A stretch of DNA of 64,000 bases from Vitis vinifera (taxonomy: Eukaryota; Streptophyta; Magnoliopsida; Vitales; Vitaceae), in NCBI RefSeq assembly GCF_030704535.1, contig NC_081818.1, forward strand, positions 26,327,001 through 26,391,000, read 5' to 3'. Within the stretch, counting starts at the first letter, position 1. Each line of letters begins with the position of its first letter. Of this stretch, positions 11,119 to 22,609 are shown piece after piece. Position numbers and translations under genes: made by a program. Below the pieces are notes generated by a model, which had not been told where the DNA came from, ran no database searches, and worked only from the letters and a program-made list of their open reading frames with translations.

Positions 11119-14026
11119 TCACAACTTGGGGAAAGATTCTGGAAGGCTGATCTTCTTCAACTCTTTCCTCAATATTTTCCCCGATGCATTCTTGGGTATG
11201 CTAGTGACAAATGACACACGCCTTATTTTCTTGTATGGTGCAACCTGCAGTGATGAAAAGAAGAGGAAAATAATTTAAGTGTGTGTGATTAATCTCTATT
11301 CACTGCAAGGATTCAAAAAAGGATCGCCATAATCTAACAGAAAATCACCTGTTTTGCGATGAAGTCCATCACTTGGGCTTCGTCTAGTTTACTCTCGGGT
11401 CGTCTGACTATAAACGCCATTGGCACTTGACCAGCTTCGTCATCAGGGTATCTGCCAAATTTCATTATATACGAAAATCAGTACCCAATAGAAGTTTATT
11501 TTCTTGCTAAAGCCTCATGTCATATACAGTATTGGGAGGAAATGGAGTCGTTATCAAAACTAAACATAAAGAAAAATTAAGATCAATAAGAAATTACGGT
11601 ATCACTGCAGCATCAACTATCTGGGGATGGGATTGAAGCAAGTGTTCCAATTCTGCAGGAGCAACCTACAGGGGGCAAACCACAGGAAGTATAAGCAATG
11701 TAGACATAGATGAAGGAAAACCAAGAATATTCAGGCGACATTTACCTGGTATCCTTTGTATTTGATTAGTTCCTTGAGTCTATCTACTATAAAGAGGAAG
11801 CCATCCTCATCAATATAACAAAGGTCACCGGTCCTCAGCCACCCATCCGGTGTCAAAGTTTCAGAAGTTGCCTTTGGGTCGTTAACATATCCTGCAGTAA
11901 TATCATCAGCACACTTTTAAGGAATAAGGCTTTCATTTATTTCATTAATGACAACGTACAAGGTGGCGCACAGTCTACAGAGATCATTCACCTTTCATAA
12001 TTGAAGGTCCTTTCACCCAAAGCTCCCCCCGCTTGAGTGGAGGCAGTGAAGCGCCTGTTTCCTGATCAACAATTTTGGCTTCCCAAATTCCTGGAAACTT
12101 TCCTGATGAGCCCCAGCGGGAACATTCTTCCCGATCCAATGCTTCGGAGATTCTTCCAATTACTTCAGTCATCCCGTAACCCTTCAATAAAAATTGAGCA
12201 TATATAGGTTAGTATTTATTTATACATAGCTTTTGACACGTGTTTTAATTTATTCCAATAACAAATAGACTTAATTCTATCAGCATCATATTACAAATCT
12301 AACTCTCAGACATGTCATAACACCTTCCACAAATCATTAACCTTGATTATTCCTTCATAGAATCGTTTTTAACCCTCTCCCTAACTTTCTGTATATGGAA
12401 TAATGGGGCCCATTTCATATCCTATATTATATAGCTCTGGTGGATTCAGATAGGACTTACATGCCCCCTTTAAAAAATGAAAAATTTAGCATGCATATTA
12501 ATAAGATATTGCTCTGTAAGCTTACTTTTATAAATAAATAAACCAACCAACGAGTCAAATATAAATTGCTTTTTGGCTCATATTCCTCTCCCCGTCAACT
12601 CTGTCCTATTTCTAACACCATTTTTTACTCTCCAATGATCACTAGTTCAAATATTCTTAAGATCATTGGAGGTTTACCCGATCGTTAAAAGATCTCGTAG
12701 GATTAATCAAGGTACGCCTAAACTGGCCCAGTTATTTAAAAACCCACTCCTATCGTGTGTGTGTGTGTGTGTGTATAGGAGAGTTGAAACCATCTTAAAG
12801 ATAACTTATGATAAATTGAGTAACTTAATCAATCACTCATTTGAATTTGGACAATGGTAAAGATAACTAAGATAAACTTTTGATAAATTGAGAAGTTTAA
12901 TCAATCACCCATTTGAATTGGGACGATCTTAAATATGACTTTTGATAAATTGAGTAGTTTAATCAATCACCCATTTTCAAGCAACTATCCTAAAAATAAT
13001 TATGAGATATGGGAGGATGGTACGTCTACTAACCTGGCTGATCACTGTGCCGGGGAACTTGGCTGTGAATGCTTCGATCAGTTCCTTGCCGAGAGGGGCT
13101 CCCCCGGACGCCACGGTTTCCAAAGAACTCAAATCGCGGCCCTCCGTTACAGCCTTTTTCGACATGGCCACCACCACTGGTGGAGCAACAGCCAAGTCCG
13201 TCACCTTGTACTTCTCCACTGCATCAATCGTTTTCTCCAAATCATACTTTTCCATAATCACCACTGTCACATTCATTGCCATGCACTTGAAAACGTAATG
13301 AAATCCGTACACATGGAAATACGGCACTATCTGCAGTAGCACTACCGGCGAATTGGCCTTCCGTTGCATATAACTCCCGGTCATCGCAATCAAATTCCGG
13401 TGAGTCACCATCACTCCCTTGACATTACCGGTTGTCCCCGACGAGTACATGATCCCCGCCAGATCTGATTGACTCACCTTAACGTCGACCATTTCACGTC
13501 TCGGACTCGTCATCATTAACTCGAACTCGAACGAGTCGATGACAATGGTTCCGTACCGGAGTTTTGGAATCTTGTGAACAGCGGTTGAGATGGTAAAGGC
13601 GATCACGGGCCTGCACAGCTGGGTTTGGCGGGCGACTTCGGCTTTGGTATTGATTGGATTGGCCGGAGAGACGACTACCCCGAGTGAGAGCAGAGCAAAG
13701 TACAGCACCGGAACTTGAATGAGATTGTTAGAGAGTATATACGCGGCGTCGCCTTTGTTTAGCCCGACTATCGATTGGAGATAGGCTGCCAAGGTTTTGG
13801 AGCGGCGGACGAATTCGGAGTAAGACAGCCGCTGACCGGTGGTTGAGTTGATGATAACGGGTGAGTCATCGCCGGGCGAAGGGGCTCGGAGTGAGTAAGT
13901 ATATGCATCGGCCGAGAGAAGAACATTCTCCGGTGGAAGTTGAACAGTAGGTCTGAGGCTGTGAAAAGTCCTAGTTTCCGCGCAGAACCCGCTTCGTGGA
14001 TCGACAGCAAAGTCGGATATCCCCAT
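11119..14026 (-). CDS. 4CLL9: 4-coumarate:CoA ligase-like protein, peroxisomal type, copy A
   Basis: Six exons: 13034-14026, 11992-12181, 11746-11891, 11598-11665, 11349-11451, 11119-11244; all phases agree; 541 residues. The start is the ATG at 14024-14026 ([14 protein letters not shown]), the first ATG in the open frame and equivalent to the start of copy B. It is an adenylate-forming (ANL) enzyme: AMP-binding P-loop [10 protein letters not shown], box [27 protein letters not shown], and the C-terminal catalytic lysine in NASGKILRK. The family activates carboxylic acids (jasmonate precursors, fatty or phenylpropanoid acids) to CoA esters; the substrate here is unknown. It most resembles the Arabidopsis At5g63380 (4CLL9) clade. 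It ends -PKL, a departure from the canonical peroxisomal -SKL of copy B. Intron 1 holds a minisatellite and a SINE-like copy. Confidence 0.93.
12630..12745 (+). mobile_element. Diverged copy of a tRNA-derived SINE-like element in intron 1 of ligase A
   Basis: Shares an ordered series of motifs with 28438-28555: a B-box-like GTTCAAAT, then GGAGGTTTACCCGATCGTTA, AAGATCTCGTAGGATTAATC, and AAGGTACGCCTAAACT. It is more decayed than the 28.4 kb copy. The match between the two loci is visible by eye. Confidence 0.6.
12752..12775. repeat. (GT)n microsatellite
   Basis: About ten GT dinucleotides in intron 1 of ligase copy A, directly after the SINE-like segment. Confidence 0.9.
12790..12985. repeat. 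Minisatellite of three units of about 62-72 bp in intron 1 of ligase copy A
   Basis: The core GATAAATTGAG recurs at 12810, 12882 and 12944, each time followed by TTTAATCAATCACCCATTT-like sequence. It ends about 50 bp from the donor of exon 1 (13034). Copy B lacks it. Confidence 0.85.
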
Positions 14027-16214
14027 GTTTTGGCGAAAAAGCTTAGTGGATCCAGCAGGAGAAGCCCCTGAAATTTGTTCAACCCTGTAAATCACGATGG
14101 CGGGGTTGGATTTTTCTCCTTTATAAAGCAATTACATAATTTCGTGAAATTTGATTATCTCGTCAAAATCTCGTTACATGCATGCTACAATTTCCAGCCA
14201 TTACATGGAATTCTAAATATAAAAAAAGAATAATAATCTCGATTCTCACCTACATATGGCAAATTTTTAATATTAGAAACCGTCGGAATTTGTAATTCGT
14301 AATTTTAGAAAACATTTTTAACTTTTTTAACATATAAATTTCTTTTTTTTTAAGTATTAGGAAGGTTAGAGACAATGTTTAAAATGATTGGGAATCGTAC
14401 TTTTAATTTTAAAGAAATAAAAATAATAAAATAAGGAGAGTGAATCTCGAGAAAATATAAAAAAATATTTTTTTTAAGTCATTGACTTTTTAATAAAAAA
14501 TTTCTCCTTAGTAAAGTAATTTTGGGCATGGTACAGGGAGGCATACCAATTATGATATTTCACTCTTCAAGATATGTTTCGAAAAATATATAGAATGAAA
14601 AAAAAATTTAAAGTTTAAAAGCTTACCTAGAATTATATACTTTTTAAGGTTAAAATTACTTTTATGTTTATTTATTATTATTATTATTATTTTGAAATTG
14701 ATTAAGTTGGAAAGAAAAATGTTAAAATAATATAAAAATAAAATTTTATTATTGAATTGATTGAATATTAAAGAGAACTTTAATTTGTTTTAATGAATTA
14801 TTTACATGTTTATCTTTATTCATTTGCATATTTAATAAATAAATTAGAAAATTAAAATTTAAAATAATAATAAAATACTTCTGGAATTGATTAATTATCA
14901 TGGAGAAATTTTTGTTTCCTTTTTATGAAAATTTTGTTGTAAAAAAACTAATTAAAACTATTGGCTTCTTTAGTTGATAATAGAAAAAATTATCAATTTA
15001 TTCACTTTCTATATTTCACATTCTTTTATATAAATATAAACTAAAATAACTAATTATTTAATTTTCTTATCATGTGATATTTTTTTATTAAGAATTTTAT
15101 ATTTTTGAAAAATGTAATTAGGTGTGATTTCAGCAAGTGTTTTCTTCAAAATTTCCAAAAAAAAACACTTTAATTCTACTTTTAAGTCATTATATAAACT
15201 AAAATAATATTTTTTGGGACAAAAACTAGGGAAGGAATTCTACATGTGAGTCACTAAACAAATTGTGTAAAGACATGTCGTAGTATTACGGTAAGTCCTT
15301 CTCATATATTTTTTAATGAAAAGTAACTTATTTTTTACATAAATATTATTTACTATTTCAAATATTTACATATAAATTTTCAAATATAATGGTATTTTTA
15401 CCATAAATAAATAAATAAATAATGATGACATTTTTGTTAAAATGAGACAAAAAATAAAAATAAAAATAAATGAGGGTGTTAAATTTCAAAATTTGAGTTT
15501 TCACTTATTCTTTTAATCAAATAACTTTTTTTTCCCTCTCATATCAACTATCTCACTCATCTAATTATGGGATGCTCCTACTTTTTTCTTTTTTTCTTTT
15601 TTCTCTTTCCCCTTTTCAGATATCGTATCTATGGTCTTATTTTTCTCTCTTCTCTTTTCTTTGATATTTATTTTAGGGGGTTCGTAACATTCCTTTTGTT
15701 AAACATAACACTTTTTGTCATATTTTTTTCACATATATCAAGAACTCTCTCTAACCTCCTCTCAACATATTGAACATAAATTCTATTTGATTAAGGCTGC
15801 GAATTACATACAAAATACAATGAATGAAAAAATTCAATCATCTGATGATAATTTTCAGGTAAGATTTATAACTTTCATTTTTTTTATAAAGAAATATATA
15901 TATTTATAAATAAAAAAATCGGCGACGTGGGTTACAAAAAAACCATATTGAACACAATAAAAATTATATTTTTAAAAAAATCATTCCAATTAAATATTGT
16001 TTATTTTAATAATAATTTTTATTTTTAAAAAATTGAGTTATGAATTTCACATTAAAATATTGAATATAATAAAATCATTTTACATAATATACTTTTGGTG
16101 AAAAAATTATTTTATAATTTATTATTTAAAGAAATTATTTTGTTTTAAAATATAAGAAGAATATGAAAGACAATTGAGTGTGAAAAAATAAAAGAAATGA
16201 AAAGAAAAAAAAAC

Positions 16215-16400
16215 AAAGTTTAGGGGGGGTGGGGGGGTGGGTAGAGATGAAAAGGAAGATAAAAACAAAAGAAAATGAATGCTAAAATGTGGGGTGGGGG
16301 TTAGAAAAATAAATAAAAAAGGGTGTAATTGGGGTGTGAGGTTGGGGAAGAGAGAGGGGAGAGGGGAGACAAGAGACGAGAGAGGAGAGAGGGGGGAAGG
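16215..16400 (+). repeat. G-rich / polypurine tracts
   Basis: A run of seven G, T, seven G, T, three G lies at about 16220-16242. Further G-runs (GGGGTGGGGG near 16291) and a GAGAGGGG-type polypurine tract continue to about 16400. In an otherwise AT-rich spacer this strand has several closely spaced G-runs, the pattern needed for a G-quadruplex. Confidence 0.75.
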
Positions 16401-17039
16401 AATAAGGGATGGTAGTTTAGGAATGTAAAATGTTGTATTAGTAAAAATAGTATTGCAAATAGTAATTGGGTTATTTCACCATGCTCATGTATTCTCTCAT
16501 AAAACTTCTTTAATTACTCTCTAATCCCTCTATGATTTTAATTATTTTTTAGACATATTAAACTTAAAATGATAATATATAATAAACGGTTAATATAACA
16601 AATAAAATAAAAAAGAAATATATAATGAATAAAAATAAAAATATTATCTCACAAATAATATAATGATTTTAAATATTAATTATAAATAATACATTTTATT
16701 CCTTAGAGGTTTATGATATAAGATTTTTTATATTAATTGTAAGTAAAAGATTTATTTATTTTATAAATTCATGTGAAAGTAAAACTATCTTTGTAATAAT
16801 ATTTTAATATTTATTTTATTTTTTATTTTAAACTTATTATATCAAAATCATAATAAATGAGGTGTTTTTATTTTTATTTTTCTTATGGTTTCAACAATAT
16901 TGTGGATGTAACTTTTTGTTTGGTTAAAATCTTTAATTTTTTAATTAAAATAAAATATAAAGAACATATATTTTTTTTATAAATAAATTGTATTTAACCT
17001 TTTTTTTTATTAATTTTATAAAAGTAGGCACATCTTTAA

Positions 17040-17860
17040 TAAAAATAGGTGCATTCATTCTTAGGAGAACTCATGACCCTTGTCTCCCTTATCATGGTCT
17101 ATATATTCTTTTGGAGACCCTCGACAAATAATTGGAGGTCCTCCTCCACCCTAAAACAAATTTTGAAACCTAAGGTATATCCTTAGCAAAAATAGGTACA
17201 TCTATTCCTAGCAAATCGGGACACCTATTTCCCTTCTCATTGTCTATATATTCATTTGAGGACCCTCATAAAGGAATTAGAGGTCATTTCCACCCTGAAA
17301 CATAATTTGAATTTTTAAGAAATTTTGGTTCATTCAATCATCGGGCTACCATGACATTTGTTTCCCTTCATATGATCCATTTGTTCATTTAGGAACCCTC
17401 GAAAAGTGATTGGAGGTTATTCCCCATTCCGAAACGAACTTTGGAACCTTAAGCACATCCTTAAGAAATTTGATACATTCAATCCTCGGGCTACCCAAAT
17501 TTCTGTTTCCCTTCATATGAATCATTTGTTTCTTTAAGGACCCTCGAAAAGTGATTAGAGGTTGTTTTTCACTCCGAAATGAACTTTGGGACCTTAGACA
17601 CATCCCTAAGAAAATTTGGTATATCCAATCATGGGGTTACTGAATTCCATTTGTTCATTTAAGAACCCTTAGTAAGTGATTGAGGTTGTTTCCCATCCTG
17701 AAATGAATTTTGGAATTCTAGGTACATCCTTAAAAATATTTGGCATATTCAATTCTTGAGTTAGTGAAACCTCCATCTCCTTTCACATAGTTATTTATTC
17801 ATTTGGGGATTGTGAAGTGATTAGAACTAAAAGTCATCCCTACCCAAACCCTAGCACATC
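17040..17860. repeat. Decayed tandem satellite, about six units of 124-146 bp
   Basis: The landmark GACCCTCGAAAAGTGATT (with variants) recurs at about 17115, 17261, 17393, 17539, 17663 and 17805. Each time it is followed by GAGGT and CC..GAAA.GAA.TTTGG-like sequence, then an ACATCCTTAAGAAA-like segment. Units are diverged from each other. Confidence 0.85.
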
Positions 17861-18417
17861 CTTTATTTTATTTGATTTTATAACAAAAGATAATTTTTTA
17901 AATTTTTATTTATAATGATAATTATTATTTTATTTACTTCTCTTTATTTTTTTTAAATTTCAAGATGAACAGTTTACCTCAACCAAGTTGAATAATAATA
18001 ATATTAAGTATATTGTACATTTAGACCACTTTTTTAAAAAAAAAACATTGTAAAAAAAAGTAGTTATAAAAATTATTTTGAATTTATAATAATTAAAAAA
18101 ATATTTTCCAATATAGGATAATTTGTGAAATTCAATTGTAATTTCGATGTAATATCATGGTATTGAGGTTGTCTTTTCTTTGAAAAAAAAATAATATAAA
18201 ATTTAGATTTTAAAGTTATTTACTTAAAAAGATAACTTCAAAATTCAAATTATCTGATTAAATCACAATATGCGATTTGAAAGTATATTTTCGACCCAGT
18301 AAGGACTCCATCAGATTTATTTATTTTTTCTGATAAAGGGGATTGAGATTTTGCATTCTTAGTACTTTCCCCTGATGCTGACATCCTGGCAAAGTCAAGT
18401 ACTTGACAGGCCGGGTG

Positions 18418-20730
18418 TTACAATTTAGACAGAGACCCAGGGACAGCCAGCTTCCGCAACTCCTTCCTCAGTATTTTCCCAGCCGGACTCTTGGGTATGG
18501 AACTCACAAACAATACACGTCTTATTTTCTTGTATGCTGCAACCTGCATTCATGGCGTAGCTGATTAATTTTTCCGATTAATGACAAAACTGCAATCTTA
18601 CATTCAAATGATAAATGCCTGTAGATAGAAAATCCATTAGAGAAGAGAAGCACAGTAAGCTTGTTCTTGCAAATCACCTGTTTTGCAATAAAATCCATCA
18701 CTTGTGCTTCATTCAGGCTGCTCTGGGGCCGTCTTACTACATAGGCCATAGGGACTTCACCAGCTTCTTCATCAGGGTATCTGCAAAGCCCAAAATCAAC
18801 CTACTCAGCAATTCAGCGGATATGCACTAATAAGATCCCCGTTTGTTTTTTCCTCTTTGTGCCCTTTTTTGTGAAAGAATGGAGGCACTACCACTGAAAA
18901 AAAAAAGCTTCATATTTCAACAGAATGACAGTAGATGTAGCATTGTAACATGAATCAACAATCATTAAAAATCACAAGCGATCATCCAAAGAGATTTTAC
19001 GGTATCACAGCAGCATCAACAATCTCAGGATGGGATTGGAGCAAGTGTTCCAGCTCCGCAGGGGCAACCTACAAACGAGAACAGCCTCAAGTGCATGAGC
19101 ACCATTACTGATGAGTCTTTAACATAGAACAATAAGCATAAATGAATAGACAAACGAACAAGAAGGTTCAAATAGAGGATGGCATAATTACTTGGTATCC
19201 TTTGTATTTGATAAGTTCCTTGAGTCTATCTACAACATAAAGGAAACCTTCCCCATCAATATAACAAAGATCACCTGTCCTCAACCACCCATCTGAAACC
19301 AAAGTTTCCCGAGTTGCCTTTCGGTCCCCAACATAGCCTGCAGTGGCGTAATGCTTTCATTTGTTATGGTTATTTACAAATCACTAGTTGCATTTATGTA
19401 GATTGATCCAAAATTTTACCTTTCATAACTGCAGGTCCTCTAACCCAAAGTTCTCCTTGTTTGCAGGGAGGCAGCGCAAGGCCCGTGTCTGGGTCCACGA
19501 TTTTTGCTTCAAAAATCCCTGTAAGCCTTCCTACTGAGCCCCAATGACGACATTCTTCAGGATCCAGTAGTCGGGAAACTGCCCCCGATGATTCAGTCAG
19601 CCCATAACCCTGGATTATAACATAAATTAAGTACAAATAGCATCAAGTGAGTATTCTTTTATTTTTATATTAATAATTGGAAGAAAATTCTGGAAACTTG
19701 AAGTTGAAGGATGAAATGAGGCACTGGTTACCTGCCGTATAGCAACATTGGGGAACTTGGCAGTGAATGCTTGGCACAAGTCCTTCCCAAGCGGGGCTCC
19801 GCCGCACGACACGCTCTCCAACGACGTTAAGTCGTTGTTGTCCGTTGCATCTCCTTTGGCCATCGCCACCAACACCGGCGGAACCACCGCCATGTGAGTC
19901 ACCTTAAATTTCTCCACCAACGTGAGCATTCTTCTTAAGTCAAACCTTTCCATCACCACCACTGTCTCGTTCAAGGCCACAGACTTTACACAGTAGAAAA
20001 AGCCAATCATGTGAAAAAAGGGTACTGTGTATAACAGTACATCCGGCGAACTCCTCACAGATTGCCCCTCGTGGATGCTCGCGGTCATCGCAATCAGATT
20101 CCGGTGAGTCAACATCACTCCCTTGACTCTCCCGGTCGTCCCCGACGAATACATTATCGCCGCCAGATCTGATTGACTCACCTCCACGGGGACGAGTTCA
20201 CGGATTGGACCTGTCATCATTGAGTCGAACTCGAACGAGTCGATGATAACGGTTCTGTGATGGAGGCTGGGAAGCTTGTGAGCAGCAGTTGAGATGGAAA
20301 AGGCAATCACGGGCTTGCACAGCTCTATTAGACGGGAAATTTCGGATTGGGTGTTGATTGGATTGGCAGGAGAGATGATTACGCCGAGTGAGAGCAGAGA
20401 GAAGTATAGAATCGGAACCTGAATGAGATTGGAAGAGAGTACAAACGCAGTATCGCCTTTGGAGAGCCCGATGACTGTTTGGAGATAAGCGGCCAAGGTC
20501 TTGGAGCGGAGGGCGAATTCAGAATATAAGAGGCGGTGACCGGTGGTTGAGTTGATGAGAGCGGCCGAGTCAGGGCAACCCAAACCGGATCGGAGAGAAA
20601 AAGCATATGCATCGGCGGAGAGAAGGAGATGTTGAGGTGGGAGCTCAACGGTGGGTTTGAGGCTATGGAAGGTCTTGGTAGCCGAGCAGAAACCGCTCTT
20701 AGGATCGATGTGAAGGTTCGATTTCTCCAT
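18418..20730 (-). CDS. 4CLL9: 4-coumarate:CoA ligase-like protein, peroxisomal type, copy B (-SKL)
   Basis: Six exons: 19732-20730, 19420-19609, 19192-19337, 19001-19068, 18678-18780, 18418-18543; phases agree; 543 residues. Exons 2-6 are exactly the same sizes as in copy A (190, 146, 68, 103, 126 bp), so the two are tandem duplicates. The start is the ATG at 20728-20730 ([14 protein letters not shown]). Motifs: P-loop [10 protein letters not shown], box [30 protein letters not shown], and catalytic lysine in SPAGKILRK. The C-terminus is GSLSKL, a canonical type 1 peroxisomal signal. The usual VAPYK before the C-terminal subdomain is VAAYK here. Exon 3 ends at a CAA/GTAATT donor rather than CAG/GT. 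Family role: CoA thioester formation in peroxisomes; the substrate is not predictable from sequence alone. Confidence 0.95.
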
Positions 20731-22609
20731 ACAAAGCTGAGAAGACGACGGAACAGGGAGAGCTGGTGAGACTTACTGTGATTTCCTGAAAATGATGTGG
20801 TTTCGATCGGTGATGGGTATTGCAGGCAGATGTCATCTATTTTGAAAAGTAAGTGACCAAAGGAGGAAGACAGAGCGAATGGCTGGTCCCACCAAAATAT
20901 TTGAGCAGATTAGAAAGCTCTCTTAGTAGTGACCGTCCAGGTGAATAAAAATTTGCCAAGTGGAAGCGCATCTCTCACATACCATAACTACGAGATTCCC
21001 TGGCTTGTTGTTTTCAGGCAGGCATGTCCACAGTCGTAGCAAAATGTATTATTGACTCATACTTTGCTTTCTAATATAATTTTGTTTAATTATTATATTA
21101 AGGTATCACTCTTTAATAGTGAGATTTTATGAAAATAATTTCATTCAATTTAATAAAATAAAATTGAGATAATACTAATTTGATTAAAAAGAACAAAAAA
21201 TATATATATCTTATAAGTCACATAACAAATAAAATTCCATAAAATGAAAATTACACATATGATTTTATTTTATTTTATTTTATCCACTCCAAATTTACAT
21301 TTTTAATGTCCATTTTACTCAAATTTAAAAAAATACTAATACAATAAATAAATAAAATTAAAACCCAGCTTAAGGTAACACAATGTTCAAGAAAAGCAAC
21401 ATTATATTAGTTAACAAAAAAAAACCTTAAAAAAATTAATTTATTTAAAAAATTATGAGTCTATTTAGCAACTGTTTTTAAAATGATTTTTTGTATTTAA
21501 AAAAAAAGAAAAAGAAATATTCGTTTGATAATTAAAAACTGTTTTCTATTTTATGTTTTTAATAATAGAAAATTGAGTATTTTAAAATAACATCTTTCAT
21601 ATTTTCATTTGTTTTTTATAACTATTTTAAAAAATAATTATACAAATATTTAAAATGATTATGAATAAAATATTACATATTAAAAATATTTTAGGTTTCT
21701 AAACAACTTTTGTTCTACTAATAGACATAAAAACTACAAGGAATTGATATCTCATAATTTACAAACTTGATTTGTGTGAATATTTCATAAATTTTCTATC
21801 AAATTCTGGGCACAAGAGCCTTTGAGTGTTGTTCCTCATTTGAATGGTCCCTATAATTTATAACTATTAAATAAAATACTTTTTTAATTCATGAAAATAT
21901 TTTTACTATTAAATAAAATACTTTTTAAATCTATAAAAAAAATATTTGATGCTTGTTACACCTTACAAAAACTTAAATTGTCATAAGTTAAATCTTCTTA
22001 AATATATTTGTAACTTTTTAATTAGATAAAGAAAAATATCGGATCTTCAATGGAGTGTAAGTCATGATCTAAAAAAATTTTAAAGTTAAAAATTAATATA
22101 GAATAAAATTGCAAATATACAATAAGGACTTATTGTCACACTAGTATTATTATAATTATATATAATAAAAGAAATTAATTTTAATATGATGCTAAGTCTA
22201 ATATCACATTTATAATTATGGTAAATGTTCATCAATTTTTTTAAACATTTAACAAAAATAAAAGATTATATATGATGATGATGATGAAGAACTTATAGGA
22301 GAAAAGCCAAATTCAGATGGGTTGAGACTCTCAGATTTTTGTTTTCCCTCCGTTATCCATGATCCAATCCGCCGAGGTTGGTGGGTCTCTCTTACCTCAC
22401 AAGCCAACACCATTTCTGTCAGTCCCAAATCCAATTTCCCCCTCCCTTATCCCTAATTTCCATACCACGCTACCCGAATTGACTTCAAAAACCCATACAC
22501 AAAATATCTCATCTACCTTCTGCAACCCAGAACCCCACTCTCTATGTCTATCCACACACCTTAAACCCTAGCCCTGTATCTTTCACTTCGTTTCTCAACC
22601 GCAATCGCC
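20731..22609. other. Intergenic DNA with divergent promoters
   Basis: The right flank of ligase B (20731 to about 21000) and the left flank of the SET-domain gene (about 22300-22609) are compositionally richer and presumably hold promoters and leaders. The middle is AT-rich with no credible gene or clear repeat. Confidence 0.6.

Larger units (their letters stand above)
14027..18417. other. AT-rich spacer between the two ligase genes
   Basis: The first few hundred bases left of 14500 would hold the promoter of copy A. The rest is extremely AT-rich with poly-A/T tracts. Short frames such as 15567-15773 translate to low-complexity Phe/Leu-rich peptides and are not supported. Two recognisable items are listed separately: G-rich tracts (16215-16400) and a decayed satellite (17040-17860). 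Confidence 0.7.

Noticed and set aside
13981-14131. Extending ligase copy A upstream of 14026
   Set aside because: The frame is open further upstream but has no ATG there; the ATG at 14026 aligns with the start of copy B.
15567-15909. Open frames encoding Phe/Leu/Ile-rich peptides
   Set aside because: They come from T-rich low-complexity DNA, with no homology, splice context or codon bias.
22249-22571. Short frames upstream of the SET-domain gene as a separate gene or uORF
   Set aside because: No similarity to known proteins; this is best explained as promoter and leader sequence.
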